From an uncultured Olsenella sp. (GTDB lineage: Bacteria; Actinomycetota; Coriobacteriia; Coriobacteriales; Atopobiaceae), in assembly GCA_949291295.1 (NCBI GenBank), contig CASEVE010000004.1, positions 1 to 64,000 of the forward strand: DNA of 64,000 bases. Reading direction: 5' to 3'. The position numbers and the translations under genes were made by a program. Each line of letters starts with the position of its first letter. The first letter of the stretch is position 1. Of the stretch, positions 54,354-63,974 are shown one piece after another. Below the pieces are notes generated by a model. It was given only the letters and a program-made list of their open reading frames with translations. It did not search any database and was not told where the DNA came from.

Positions 54354-56450
54354 ATGGGAAGAGCGAGAGCAGTGGCAAGCGAGAGCTCCATCGACGTCAA
54401 GCGGCAGGTAGATGCCGTATTCAGCATAGCGAACAGTCTTCGTGGAACATACCAGTCGGACAAGTACAAGGACGTCATCATTCCGATGATTATCATCCGT
54501 CGACTGGAATGCGCCATGGCGGATACGCGTGATGCCGTCTGCTCCGCATACGAGAAGAACAAGCACACGCCCGATGCGGTTCTACGGAAGATTTCGGGAT
54601 TCCCGTTCTACAACTACAGCCGCTGGACGCTCGCCAAGCTCTTGGCTGAGCCGCAGTCGCTTGCGCGAAACTTCAAGAGTTATCTTGACTCTTTCTCGCC
54701 CAACATCAAGCAGATCATCAGCGACCTCGACTTCAAGAAGCAAATTGACAAGATGGCGAAGGGGGCCAAGCTCACGGGAGTGGTACGCAAATTCGCAGAC
54801 CTCGACCTCGACCCCGATACCGTGAGCAACGTGGCCATGGGATACATGTTCGAGGAGATCATCCGACGCTTTTCTGAGAATGCTGAGGCTGGTGATCACT
54901 ACACTCCGCGCGAGATCGTGCGACTCATGGTTCGCCTTGCCCTTGCCGAGGGATGCGACGACCTAACCGAACCTGGCAAGAACATCAATGTGGGGGATTT
55001 CGCCTGCGGAACGGGCGGAATGATTTCCTGCGCCCAGGAGAAGCTTGCCGAAATGTGCCCCGATGCGACGGTTTATCTATATGGGCAGGAAGTCAACCCC
55101 GAATCTCATGCCATCTGCCTTGCCGACATGCTCATCAAAGGGCAACGCGAGGACCGCATCAAGCTCGCGGACACCATGAAGGAAGACTGCTTCCCAGGCG
55201 AGTTCATGCGCCTGTCGCTCATCAATCCTCCGTTCGGACAGCCATGGGGCGGCAAGGACGCCTCTCAAGGCGTAGAGAAGGCCGTGGAGAAAGAGCACCT
55301 CAAGCCCAACGGACGATTCCCGGCGGGACTTCCTGCGAAAGGCGACATGCAGCTCCTTTTCATGCAGCACGTGATTTACAAGCTTGACCCGCAGTATGGT
55401 CGCGCGTGCATCATCTCGAACGGCAGCCCGCTTTTCTCGGGTGGCACGACATCGGGTGAAAGTCAGGTGCGCCGTTGGTTGCTGGAGAACGACTACGTTG
55501 AGGCCATTATCGGTATGCCGACCGACCTCTTCTACAACACCGGTATCGGTATCTACATCTGGGTTATCTCACGCAACAAACGCGCAGAGCGTCGCGGCAA
55601 GGTGCAACTCATCGATGCCACTAACATTTGGGAGCCGATGCGGCGTTCACTTGGCAAGAAGCGCAAGTTCATTTCGGAAGAGCAGGCCGAGGAGATCACG
55701 GACCTCTATCATGCCTTTGAGGAAAACGAGCGCAGCCATATTCTTCCCTGCGAAGAGTTCCTTTACAAGGAGTATGCGGTCTACCAGCCGCTTCAGCGGA
55801 GCTACTGCATATGCGACGAACGCATTGATGCCATGTGCGAGGGCCAGTTCATGCGCGGCATGCACGACCCCGCGAAGATGGAAGAGCTGCGACTCATCGA
55901 CGAGGCAGATCGCAAAGACAAGGAAGCGAAGCTGCTGGCCGATCTTGAGACGGCAGAACCCGTATTCGAACAGATGGTGCAGATCCTGCGTGACAACGTG
56001 AGTGATGAAGTTTGGTACGATCACAAAGCGTTTGAGGCGCACCTGAAGACGCTCTTTGCTGATGTGCCGGATTATCGCAAGGGCGAGACACCCGCGCAGC
56101 GCAAGGCTGTCATAGAGAAAGTCATGTTCGCCCTATCGGCCATCGACAAGGAGGCGCCGCTTCGGTACAAGCGCGATGGCAGCGTCGAATACGACCCGGC
56201 GACCAAAGATACAGAGATTGTACGCTTGGCCGAGCCCGTTGAAGACTACTTTGCCCGTGAGGTGCATCCGTACGTGCCTGACGCCCAATGGTTTGACGAG
56301 GAAACGCCCAAGGTTGTGCGGACCGGCGCGGAATTCCCGTTTACGCGCTATTTCTTCCAGTACGAAGCGCCACGACCGTCTGGGGAACTACTTGACGAGT
56401 TCCTGCAGCTGGAAGACGAGCTATCGATGTTAGTATCGGAGCTCGGCTGA
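54354..56450 (+). CDS. hsdM: Type I restriction-modification DNA methylase subunit
   Basis: N6-adenine methyltransferase subunit. The helical N-terminus (VFSIANSLRGTYQSDKYKDVIIPMIIIRRLE) precedes the SAM motif DFACGTGG at about 215-222 and the catalytic INPPFG near 290. The 698-residue protein exceeds the common 500-530 because of a C-terminal extension of unknown role. ATG 54354 has no clear ribosome site; GTG 54372 downstream has GGAAGAG ahead and is a fair alternative. One base separates it from hsdS. Confidence 0.9.
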   Translation: MGRARAVASESSIDVKRQVDAVFSIANSLRGTYQSDKYKDVIIPMIIIRRLECAMADTRDAVCSAYEKNKHTPDAVLRKISGFPFYNYSRWTLAKLLAEPQSLARNFKSYLDSFSPNIKQIISDLDFKKQIDKMAKGAKLTGVVRKFADLDLDPDTVSNVAMGYMFEEIIRRFSENAEAGDHYTPREIVRLMVRLALAEGCDDLTEPGKNINVGDFACGTGGMISCAQEKLAEMCPDATVYLYGQEVNPESHAICLADMLIKGQREDRIKLADTMKEDCFPGEFMRLSLINPPFGQPWGGKDASQGVEKAVEKEHLKPNGRFPAGLPAKGDMQLLFMQHVIYKLDPQYGRACIISNGSPLFSGGTTSGESQVRRWLLENDYVEAIIGMPTDLFYNTGIGIYIWVISRNKRAERRGKVQLIDATNIWEPMRRSLGKKRKFISEEQAEEITDLYHAFEENERSHILPCEEFLYKEYAVYQPLQRSYCICDERIDAMCEGQFMRGMHDPAKMEELRLIDEADRKDKEAKLLADLETAEPVFEQMVQILRDNVSDEVWYDHKAFEAHLKTLFADVPDYRKGETPAQRKAVIEKVMFALSAIDKEAPLRYKRDGSVEYDPATKDTEIVRLAEPVEDYFAREVHPYVPDAQWFDEETPKVVRTGAEFPFTRYFFQYEAPRPSGELLDEFLQLEDELSMLVSELG

Positions 56451-56451
56451 C

Positions 56452-57786
56452 ATGAATACTCGGCAGAGAGAAACTAGCATAAGCTGGATTGGGCGTATAC
56501 CCGAGCACTGGGGTCTTTGCAAACTCGGAACCTCTTTCTATATGAAGGGGCGGATTGGTTGGCAAGGACTGAACTCAAATGATTTTATCGACGATGGTCC
56601 ATACCTGGTTACAGGTACTGACTTTCGTTCGGGGGGTGTGGACTGGAATCTCTGCTACCACATCTCTGAGAGCAGATATTGTGAGGACAGCTCAATCCAT
56701 GTACGGAACGGCGACGTACTATTTACAAAAGATGGCACAGTCGGAAAGGTTGCCTATATTAGTGACGCGCCAGATAAAGTATCTCTGAACAGCCATTTAC
56801 TACTTATAAGGCCCACTAAGGAGGGCATATCTAATCGCTACCTGTTTTGGGTGCTCCAAAGCGACGTATTCGATCAATACAAAGTGCATGTGCAACATGG
56901 GACCGTAATGGACTCAGTATCGCAGTCAAACATGGAACGATTCGTTATGATGCTTCCACCTTACGATGAGCAACAGCTTATCGCGGACTGCCTTGATGAG
57001 AACATAAGTACGATAGATACGGCCACTGACGTAATCTACAAACAGTTGGAGATCCTCGGCGGTTTCCGAAAATCCCTAATTCAGGAGGCGGTTACAAAAG
57101 GGCTGGACTCCGATGCCAAGCTGAAATCGAGCGGCGTCGACTGGATTGGCGATATCCCCGCAGGATGGAAAACGACAAAGCTCAAGGGGCTCGTTCGTCA
57201 CTTTGAAAGTGGCACGAGCGTGCGAGCCGCGCAGTATCCGGCTATTGATGGCGAACCCGGCGTTCTGTCTCTTAGCGCAGTTTTTCAGGGCAGGTTTAAC
57301 GCCGATGCCAACAAGGCGGTTGGCGATGACGAGGCGCCGCGCTTGTCGTGCCCTGTACGGTACGGGACATTGCTGGTTAGTCGTTGCAATACTTCGGAGT
57401 GGGTGGGAACCGCCGCTTTGGTTGACAAGGAATGCGACAATCTTTACTTGCCAGACAAGATTTGGCAAATCGACTGCGAGACGCCCCTACACAATCGATA
57501 TGTTCGGTACGCGTTGAGTTCGCCCTATGCTCGAGCCTATTGCTGGATGATGTCAGTCGGGGCTAGTGAGTCAATGCAGAATATCGCTTCGTTTGACCTG
57601 CTTAACATGCCGTTTGCCATACCCGAATCAATTGAGGAAATGCAAGCAGTAGTCGAGTATCTCGATGACAAGATTTCGAAGGTCGATGCCCTTATCGCCG
57701 GCAAGTGCAAGCAGCTTGAAACCCTTCGCGCCCAGCGCCAGTCTCTCATCTACGAATACGTTACCGGCAAGCGCCGCGTTGTTTAG
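56452..57786 (+). CDS. hsdS: Type I restriction-modification specificity subunit
   Basis: Determines the split recognition sequence. The 444-residue protein has two target-recognition domains, each introduced by a WIG-IP-WG/GW motif (IGRIPEHWGLCKL and IGDIPAGWKTTKL). Each ends in a coiled conserved region (LDENISTIDTATDVIYKQLEIL and LDDKISKVDALIAGKCKQLETLRAQRQSLI). Both domains appear intact, so the system may be active. Lower GC than the phage genes around it supports separate origin. Confidence 0.93.
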   Translation: MNTRQRETSISWIGRIPEHWGLCKLGTSFYMKGRIGWQGLNSNDFIDDGPYLVTGTDFRSGGVDWNLCYHISESRYCEDSSIHVRNGDVLFTKDGTVGKVAYISDAPDKVSLNSHLLLIRPTKEGISNRYLFWVLQSDVFDQYKVHVQHGTVMDSVSQSNMERFVMMLPPYDEQQLIADCLDENISTIDTATDVIYKQLEILGGFRKSLIQEAVTKGLDSDAKLKSSGVDWIGDIPAGWKTTKLKGLVRHFESGTSVRAAQYPAIDGEPGVLSLSAVFQGRFNADANKAVGDDEAPRLSCPVRYGTLLVSRCNTSEWVGTAALVDKECDNLYLPDKIWQIDCETPLHNRYVRYALSSPYARAYCWMMSVGASESMQNIASFDLLNMPFAIPESIEEMQAVVEYLDDKISKVDALIAGKCKQLETLRAQRQSLIYEYVTGKRRVV

Positions 57787-57795
57787 GATGTGCCC

Positions 57796-60700
57796 ATGAC
57801 TGTACAGAACCCGCTCACCGAGAAAGACTTCCAGCAGCTCGTTTATGACGGACTGGAAATGAATGGCTACATCAAGCGTGGCAACTTTGAGTTTGATGCC
57901 AAGCGTGCGATGGACCCCGGCATGCTCATGGCGTTCATCGAGGATACGCAGCCCGAGACGTTCGAGAAGCTTTGGAACCTGTTCGACGGCGACATCGAGG
58001 AGGGCATCTTTAACCGTGTCGCTACCGATATCGGCCGGCGTGGGCTCATCCGCGTACTATGGGACGGCGTCGACTTCGATGGCGTGGCCACGCTAGATCT
58101 TGTGTATCCGAAGCCGTCTGCCGTATTTGACCCCAATGCTGTCAGACTCTTTGAAGAGAACGACCTCTCGGTGATGCAGGAGGTTTGGCACAAGGAAGAC
58201 GAGCGGATCGATCTTGTAATCTTTCTGAACGGCCTGGCGCTTTTCACTATCGAGTTGAAATGCAACTCTGCTGGAACCAGCTGGGACTATCGCGAGGCAA
58301 TACGCCAGTACAAGGAGGACCGCGACTGCACAACGAGGCTGCTTGACAGCAAGGCGGGTGCTCTCGCACACTTTGCCGTCGACCTGAACGAGGTCTACGT
58401 ATGCACCGAGCTGAGGGGAAAGGAATCGTCGTTCCTGCCGTTCAACAAAGGTTGCGACGAGGGCGGCGATGCTCATGCGACCGGCCCTGGCAATCCGCCG
58501 AACCCGCGAGGGCCAAGGTCGGCGTATCTCTGGGAGGAGGTCCTCACCAAGGACTCTGTCTTCACCCTCATCTACGACTTCATCTACATGGCGACCAAGC
58601 GCAACAAGCAGGGCAAGAAGGTTGGCGAGACGCGCATCTTCCCACGCTATCAGCAGCTTCGCGCCGTTCAGAAGGTCGTCGATGACATCTCGCACAACGC
58701 TACCGCACGGAACTACCTGATCGAGCATAGCGCGGGCTCGGGAAAGACCAACACTATCGCATGGCTATCGCATAAGCTCGCGGCAACGTATCTGCCGGGT
58801 ACCGATTCGCCGCTATTCGACAAGGTGGTCATCGTGACGGACCGCAGGGTCGTCGACAAGCAGCTCCAGGATACCGTGCTCGATACAGCCAAGGAGCCCG
58901 CCATCGTGTGCGTTATGGACAAAGGGAAGACCTCGGCTGACCTTGGGCGCGCATTGCACAAGAGCTATCGCATCATCGCGACGACCATGCAGAAGTTTCT
59001 GCATCTCGAACCAGGAACCTTCGAGGGCGAAGGCAGCCACTTTGCCGTACTCATCGACGAGGCCCATGGGTCAACCTCGGGCAAGACGATGCAGGCCGTG
59101 AACAACACGCTCGCAGAAGGCATCGAAGAGGATTCGTCGCTTGACGAGCTCTCCGCTTTTGTGGCAAACGATATCGCGCGATCTGGCAAGCAACCGAACG
59201 TCACGCTCATCGGCTTCACCGCAACGCCGACCGGCAAGACGCTGCAGCAGTTTGGGCATACGGACGCTTCCGGCCAAAAGGTGGCGTTCGATCTGTACTC
59301 CATGAAGCAGGCCATCGAGGAGAGGTTCATCCTAGATGTGACCTCGAACTACGTGACCTACGATTCGTATTGCAGGGTCGTGAAGGCGATTGATGACGAC
59401 CCCGAGCTGGAATCCAAGGCCGCAAAGCGACAGCTGGCACACCTCATCTCGGTTGCACCGGGGACCATCGAGGGCAACCTCTCCGTGATGGTCGACCATT
59501 TCGCGTCAACGGTTGCCATGACGCTTGGCGGCAAGGCAAAGGCGATGGTGGTGACAGCTGGACGCGAGGAGGCCGTACGCTACTACCTCGCTTACGAGGA
59601 GATGCGCAGGGCCCACATGCAGACTATGGGCTCGTATCGCGCCCTCGTGGCGTTCACTGGCTCTGTTTCTGTTGACGGGACGGATTACACGGAGGTCGGC
59701 ATCAACGGTTTCGCCGAGGAGAAGCTGCCTGACTACTTCGACACCGACGACTACCGCATACTGTTCGTCGCTGATAAGTACCAGACGGGCTTCGATCAGA
59801 ATCTCCTTGCGGCAATGTATGTGGACAAGCGGCTATCGGGCATCACCTGCGTGCAGACGCTTTCGAGGCTCAACCGCATCTGCCCGCCATACGAGAAGCG
59901 CACCTTTGTTCTCGATTTCCGAAACAGCTACGACAACGTGAGGAAATCGTTCGCCCCTTATTACGAGAACACGTTGCTCACCGAGCCGCTGACCATCGAC
60001 GATGTGAGGGAGACCGAGCGCAGGCTCCTCGGCTATGGCATCCTCGACCTCGATGACGTCGAAGAGTTCAACACGCTGCTCGCGAAGGCCCATCGGACCA
60101 ACAGCGAGAAGGGCCGCATGTGGGCACTACTCGACGCTGCCGCCACGCTGGTCAGGGCTATGGAGGAGGACGAGGCAGACGAGGTCAGGCGCGTCATCAG
60201 GAACTTCATCAAGCAGTACGGCTTCCTTCTGCAGGCCGCGCCGTTCGTGAACAAGAACATGCACATGGAGTACAACTTCTGCGTGTCGCTCATTCGCGAG
60301 ATTGACTCCGGTCATGGTGGTGGGAACGATTTCAACATCGCCGATAAAGTCTCGCTCGAAGATTTCACGGTCGAGGAGTCGGGCGAACACGTTGGTGTCC
60401 CACTTGAGCCCGAGCCTGAGGTTCATATCCCGAAGGGAACGGGCACCGGTCTTGCCGAGGACCAGTACGAGAAGCTTTCGCGCATCATTGAGGAGTGGAA
60501 CGCTCGATTCGGGTTGACACTCGATCCCGTGGTGCATGCGGGGTCGCTCGTCTCGTTGCTTGACACGCTCCGCGCCGATCCGAAGGTGCAGCAAAGTGCG
60601 AGGGTCAACACTGCCCGCGACTTCCGCAACACGGTGGATGACCGCGCTGAGGACGCGTTGGTCAAAGACTACGACCAGGACAACGAGTGGTATGGCTTCC

Positions 60701-60801
60701 TCTTGAACAACGAGGAGGCCCGCAGGCAGCTGGTTCATGCGTTTGTCGATGACGTGTATCGGAGCCTGCACGGCGCTGGCGATAACTCGCCGCAGGAATA
60801 G
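57796..60801 (+). CDS. hsdR: Type I restriction endonuclease subunit R
   Basis: Motor and nuclease of the restriction complex. The N-terminal PD-(D/E)XK-type nuclease has IDLVIFLNGLALFTIELKC, with ELK near 153. The SF2 helicase shows Walker A SAGSGKTNT near 312, DEAH in LIDEAHGST near 420, and the later SRLNRICPP motif. ATG 57796 lies seven bases after AGGA; GTG 57790 is too close. 1,001 residues. All key motifs look intact. Confidence 0.93.
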   Translation: MTVQNPLTEKDFQQLVYDGLEMNGYIKRGNFEFDAKRAMDPGMLMAFIEDTQPETFEKLWNLFDGDIEEGIFNRVATDIGRRGLIRVLWDGVDFDGVATLDLVYPKPSAVFDPNAVRLFEENDLSVMQEVWHKEDERIDLVIFLNGLALFTIELKCNSAGTSWDYREAIRQYKEDRDCTTRLLDSKAGALAHFAVDLNEVYVCTELRGKESSFLPFNKGCDEGGDAHATGPGNPPNPRGPRSAYLWEEVLTKDSVFTLIYDFIYMATKRNKQGKKVGETRIFPRYQQLRAVQKVVDDISHNATARNYLIEHSAGSGKTNTIAWLSHKLAATYLPGTDSPLFDKVVIVTDRRVVDKQLQDTVLDTAKEPAIVCVMDKGKTSADLGRALHKSYRIIATTMQKFLHLEPGTFEGEGSHFAVLIDEAHGSTSGKTMQAVNNTLAEGIEEDSSLDELSAFVANDIARSGKQPNVTLIGFTATPTGKTLQQFGHTDASGQKVAFDLYSMKQAIEERFILDVTSNYVTYDSYCRVVKAIDDDPELESKAAKRQLAHLISVAPGTIEGNLSVMVDHFASTVAMTLGGKAKAMVVTAGREEAVRYYLAYEEMRRAHMQTMGSYRALVAFTGSVSVDGTDYTEVGINGFAEEKLPDYFDTDDYRILFVADKYQTGFDQNLLAAMYVDKRLSGITCVQTLSRLNRICPPYEKRTFVLDFRNSYDNVRKSFAPYYENTLLTEPLTIDDVRETERRLLGYGILDLDDVEEFNTLLAKAHRTNSEKGRMWALLDAAATLVRAMEEDEADEVRRVIRNFIKQYGFLLQAAPFVNKNMHMEYNFCVSLIREIDSGHGGGNDFNIADKVSLEDFTVEESGEHVGVPLEPEPEVHIPKGTGTGLAEDQYEKLSRIIEEWNARFGLTLDPVVHAGSLVSLLDTLRADPKVQQSARVNTARDFRNTVDDRAEDALVKDYDQDNEWYGFLLNNEEARRQLVHAFVDDVYRSLHGAGDNSPQE

Positions 60802-60821
60802 ACTCTGATAAGGGGCGCAGT

Positions 60822-61652
60822 ATGGCAAGACTGAAGACCATGACAACGCAGTTCATTGATGGCGAGCCCAACGGGGTGCGAATCTGCCGCTGCACGCTCT
60901 CGACCATGACCACGGTGTTCGTGCCGAGACCGCTCCTCTCCCGCGCAAAGCAAATTGCAGACTTGCCGATGCGCGGCATCTACTACCTCATCAACGACGA
61001 GGATGGGGCCATCTCTCGTTTGTACGTTGGACAGACCAAGCAGGGCATCGCACGGCTCGACGACCACAACGCCAAGAAGGACTTCTGGAACAAGGCGATA
61101 CTGTTCCTCTCGGATGACATTCAGTCGTTCTCGCTCGATAACGTGAGCGCACTTGAGAAGTTTGCCATCGAGCAGGCGACCGCATCGAAGCGGTACACCG
61201 TGGAGAACAAGGTCGATCCGCGCTACGTGATCGACCAGTACCAAAAGCCCACCGTCGAGCAGATCTACGAGGAGATCGCCTTCGTGATGGGCACGTTCGG
61301 CTACCAGATCGAGGATAGCGATGACGCGTTGGCGGACGTGAAGCTGTTCTACACTTCGCGGCGCGGCGTGCGCGCGCGTGGTGTGTATACGGGCGATACG
61401 TTCGATGTGCTTGAGGGCTCACCTGTTGACCTTAAAGTGAAGCCGAAGCTCGACCGCTACGAGAAGCTGCGGCAGGAGCTGCTGGCGTCCGGTGACCTAG
61501 TCCAGGATGGCGATGGCGGACGGCTGGTGAAGACGGTTTCCTTCTCGACGCCCAGCGGCGCAGCCGACTTCGTGTTGGGTGGGTCCAACAACGGATGGAT
61601 TGAGTGGAAAGATGGCGACAAGCAGACGCTGGATGCGCTGTATAGGAAGTAG
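60822..61652 (+). CDS. GIY-YIG nuclease domain protein with DUF4357-like C-terminus
   Basis: The 276-residue protein carries a GIY-YIG core (MRGIYYLIN...RLYVGQTKQGIARLDDH). The C-terminal domain (YTGDTFDVLEGSPVD..., STPSGAADFVLGGSNNGWIEWK) resembles DUF4357, which often accompanies type I systems. It follows hsdR by 20 bases. It may modulate or support restriction, but its exact role is unproven. Confidence 0.82.
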   Translation: MARLKTMTTQFIDGEPNGVRICRCTLSTMTTVFVPRPLLSRAKQIADLPMRGIYYLINDEDGAISRLYVGQTKQGIARLDDHNAKKDFWNKAILFLSDDIQSFSLDNVSALEKFAIEQATASKRYTVENKVDPRYVIDQYQKPTVEQIYEEIAFVMGTFGYQIEDSDDALADVKLFYTSRRGVRARGVYTGDTFDVLEGSPVDLKVKPKLDRYEKLRQELLASGDLVQDGDGGRLVKTVSFSTPSGAADFVLGGSNNGWIEWKDGDKQTLDALYRK

Positions 61653-61803
61653 GAAGGTCGTGGACGAAGCGGGTTTCTACAGACTGCGCAGCTAATATGT
61701 GACCTTTACCTACTATGCGAGTTGAGAGTGCTAACTGCCGGGCAGATGCTTACAGTTACCCAAAAGTCCAGTAACGTGAAGCCTTCGGTGACGTCAGGGG
61801 GTA

Positions 61804-61836
61804 TATACTTTCTAATTCAAACTTCGGCAGTTTGAA
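61804..61836 (+). promoter_or_regulatory. -10 element and palindromic operator-like site before the NTase module
   Basis: TATACT at 61804-61809 is followed seven bases later by a perfect inverted repeat: TTCAAACT (61816-61823) and AGTTTGAA (61829-61836), five-base loop. The palindrome sits at the expected transcription start and just before the AAGGAGGAG ribosome site. That layout suits an autoregulatory operator or a translation-controlling hairpin. No clear -35 is seen. The 203-base gap after the GIY-YIG gene holds nothing else. Confidence 0.55.
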
Positions 61837-61856
61837 ACCAAGCGAAAGGAGGAGCC

Positions 61857-62393
61857 TTGATTCCTGAATTGCAAGAAATCGGTGCAGTTCGCAGGGTTCT
61901 TCCGCTTGGCCGATATCAGACGACCATGGATGAGCTACGCAATAAATACGTACCCGAAGACAATGCAAATCGCCGTGAGATATGGGATGCATTCCAAGAA
62001 GTAACCGCCGTCGTGCAGCAAGCTTATGGAAGGCTCTCGGCTGTATGGATTGGCGGCAGCTTTATCACCTCAGAGGAAGTGCCGCACGATATCGACGTCG
62101 TCTATCTGGTTGATGGCGATGCGTATAACAAAGCTGCCAGTGACCCGAGGGGCCAGTTCGTTACACAGGTCCTTCTGCACAAGAACCCGCTCGTCAAGCG
62201 CCTGAACGACCGTGTTGACTCCTACTTGCTGCCAGTGCCGCCAACCGAGTACGGGTACGACTACAACTACATGGTGACACGTGGTTATTGGGACCAGTTC
62301 TGGTCGAAGGCACGTTTTGCTGAAGGAAACGATCGCTGGCATTATCCGGCTGCAGGGTACTTGGAGGTGATTATCGATGGCTACGACGCCTAA
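61857..62393 (+). CDS. Nucleotidyltransferase-fold protein (DUF6932-like)
   Basis: The 178-residue protein shows the pol-beta NTase signature VWIGGSFITSEEVPHDIDVVYL: GS followed nine residues later by the Asp-x-Asp pair. The C-terminal part has a Tyr/Trp-rich segment. It resembles DUF6932 members from memory. Translation starts at TTG, just after a strong AAGGAGGAG. It overlaps the next gene by 17 bases, so the two are coupled. Proteins of this fold include toxin-antitoxin and antiphage enzymes. Confidence 0.68.
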   Translation: MIPELQEIGAVRRVLPLGRYQTTMDELRNKYVPEDNANRREIWDAFQEVTAVVQQAYGRLSAVWIGGSFITSEEVPHDIDVVYLVDGDAYNKAASDPRGQFVTQVLLHKNPLVKRLNDRVDSYLLPVPPTEYGYDYNYMVTRGYWDQFWSKARFAEGNDRWHYPAAGYLEVIIDGYDA

Positions 62394-63366
62394 CCTCGAT
62401 GATTATTTGTCCTCCCTGGGCTTTGACCCCGATGTCACCTATACGGTGCCAGAGAACCCTGCTGATGCGGCCCTGATGGGTGTGAACGCCTTTGTCCGCG
62501 AACACTCTCCAGAGGACGACCCCGCGTCTATTGGTGTGATTCACATCACCGGACCTTCCGTAAAGGGTCACACCGCACCGCTCAAAGCCGTCGGCACGTT
62601 CCTCTCGGCCCTGCAAGACGGTGTTGATGCAATTGGGGCTTCCATTCAGGGAATTATGACTTCTGCAGGCGCATTGCCATTCAGCGTTACCGGTAGGACA
62701 CAGCTTTCCATGGTGGCATCGCCAATGCCCGGCTCTGTGGTCATACAGGTCGCTCCAACGCTTGACAGGATGTCGGACCTCTATCCCGAGGGGAAGGACC
62801 AGTCGCTCTTCGATCTCGAGGACGAAATCGGCGCGCGGCCTCTTGCCGACCTGGCGTTTGACGAGTTCACGTCTCTGATTAAGGATCTCAACGTCGATGG
62901 GCCAGACAAGACGGATTTTCTCGACCGACTTACGGACCATGGCCCACGCGTGGCCTCTACCATGAAAGCCTTCTGTGATTCTGTCGACAAAGGCGCGCTT
63001 GACGTTGACTTCGAATGGGAGGAACCTGGTAGGCCGCCCGAGACGTCTAGATTGACGCATGAGACAGCTAAACACGCTTCCGTCGTCATTCAGAACGCAA
63101 ATATCGATAGCGAGACGATTCACATCGTTGGCAAAATTCTGACTGTAACCATGTCGCAGAAAGATAAGCTCCGTGTCCTCACGGACAGCGAGCAAGAGAT
63201 AACGCTCTCTATAGGAACGATTTCAGCTGCCGATGTAGTGACCCTGCATCCTGGCGATCAGGTTGACATCGAGGCAGAGCGGCGGGTCAGCCGTCGTCCA
63301 GGTGGTCGGAGCTACGAAAAGTTAATCGGAATCTCGCTTCAAAAGCTCCCTGGTCTTCAGGAATGA
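62377..63366 (+). CDS. Unknown partner of the NTase-fold protein
   Basis: A 329-residue acidic protein with no family I recognise. The N-terminal segment (LDDYLSSLGFDPDVTY) is followed by a possible alpha/beta region (IHITGPSVKGHTAPLKAVGTFLSALQDGVDAIGASIQG). The C-terminal third looks like beta-strands (IDSETIHIVGKILTVTMSQKDKLRVL). It overlaps its upstream neighbour by 17 bases, and phage structural genes resume 120 bases later. Likely one half of a two-component accessory module. Confidence 0.6.
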   Translation: MATTPNLDDYLSSLGFDPDVTYTVPENPADAALMGVNAFVREHSPEDDPASIGVIHITGPSVKGHTAPLKAVGTFLSALQDGVDAIGASIQGIMTSAGALPFSVTGRTQLSMVASPMPGSVVIQVAPTLDRMSDLYPEGKDQSLFDLEDEIGARPLADLAFDEFTSLIKDLNVDGPDKTDFLDRLTDHGPRVASTMKAFCDSVDKGALDVDFEWEEPGRPPETSRLTHETAKHASVVIQNANIDSETIHIVGKILTVTMSQKDKLRVLTDSEQEITLSIGTISAADVVTLHPGDQVDIEAERRVSRRPGGRSYEKLIGISLQKLPGLQE

Positions 63367-63485
63367 GATTGTGACAGAGTAGTTGGCTCAGCTACGAATC
63401 TAGATGAGCTTGTGACAGCCCCTTAGCCTACATACAGGTTAAGGGGCCGAATTCTTTGTCGGCCACGACACGAAAGGTGGCTGAC

Positions 63486-63971
63486 ATGGCCGGTGATAAC
63501 CATGGCGACAAGACGCAGGAGGAGCCGCAAGCCCAGGAAGACCTCGGGCAGCAGCAGGCGGCGCAAGACCAGCCGCAGGTGAGCGGCACCGATTGGGAGA
63601 AGGCCGTCGCGGAGCGTGACGAGAAGATCGCGGCGCTGGAAGCCCAAGTGGCAGAGGCCGCCAGGAACGCAGAGACGGCCGAACAACTGCGCAACCAGAT
63701 CGCGGAGCTCAAGGCCCAGGGCGAGTCCGACCGGATCGACTTCAAGCTGCAGCTGGCAGGCGTGCGAAACGTGAAGGCCGCGCGTGCTGTCCTGGGCGAC
63801 CACGCCGGTGACGTCGACGCGCTCAAGGAGGCCGAGCCGTGGCTGTTCGCCGACACCCCCGCAAAGCAACAGGGTGGCAAGACCGGCCTTCCCAACGCGG
63901 GGGTCGCATCAGACGAGGGCAAGACGATGAAGCGGTGGCGCGAGATCGCGGGCATCGCGGACGAGGAGTAG
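63486..63971 (+). CDS. Phage scaffold protein (GP20/DUF4355-like)
   Basis: A 161-residue acidic, Gln/Glu-rich protein with a coiled coil (EKAVAERDEKIAALEAQVAEAARNAETAEQ) and the C-terminal FADTPAKQQGGKTGLPNAG region typical of capsid scaffold proteins. ATG 63486 follows AAAGGTGG. It directly precedes the next phage gene, as usual for scaffold and capsid. Confidence 0.8.
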   Translation: MAGDNHGDKTQEEPQAQEDLGQQQAAQDQPQVSGTDWEKAVAERDEKIAALEAQVAEAARNAETAEQLRNQIAELKAQGESDRIDFKLQLAGVRNVKAARAVLGDHAGDVDALKEAEPWLFADTPAKQQGGKTGLPNAGVASDEGKTMKRWREIAGIADEE

Positions 63972-63974
63972 AAG

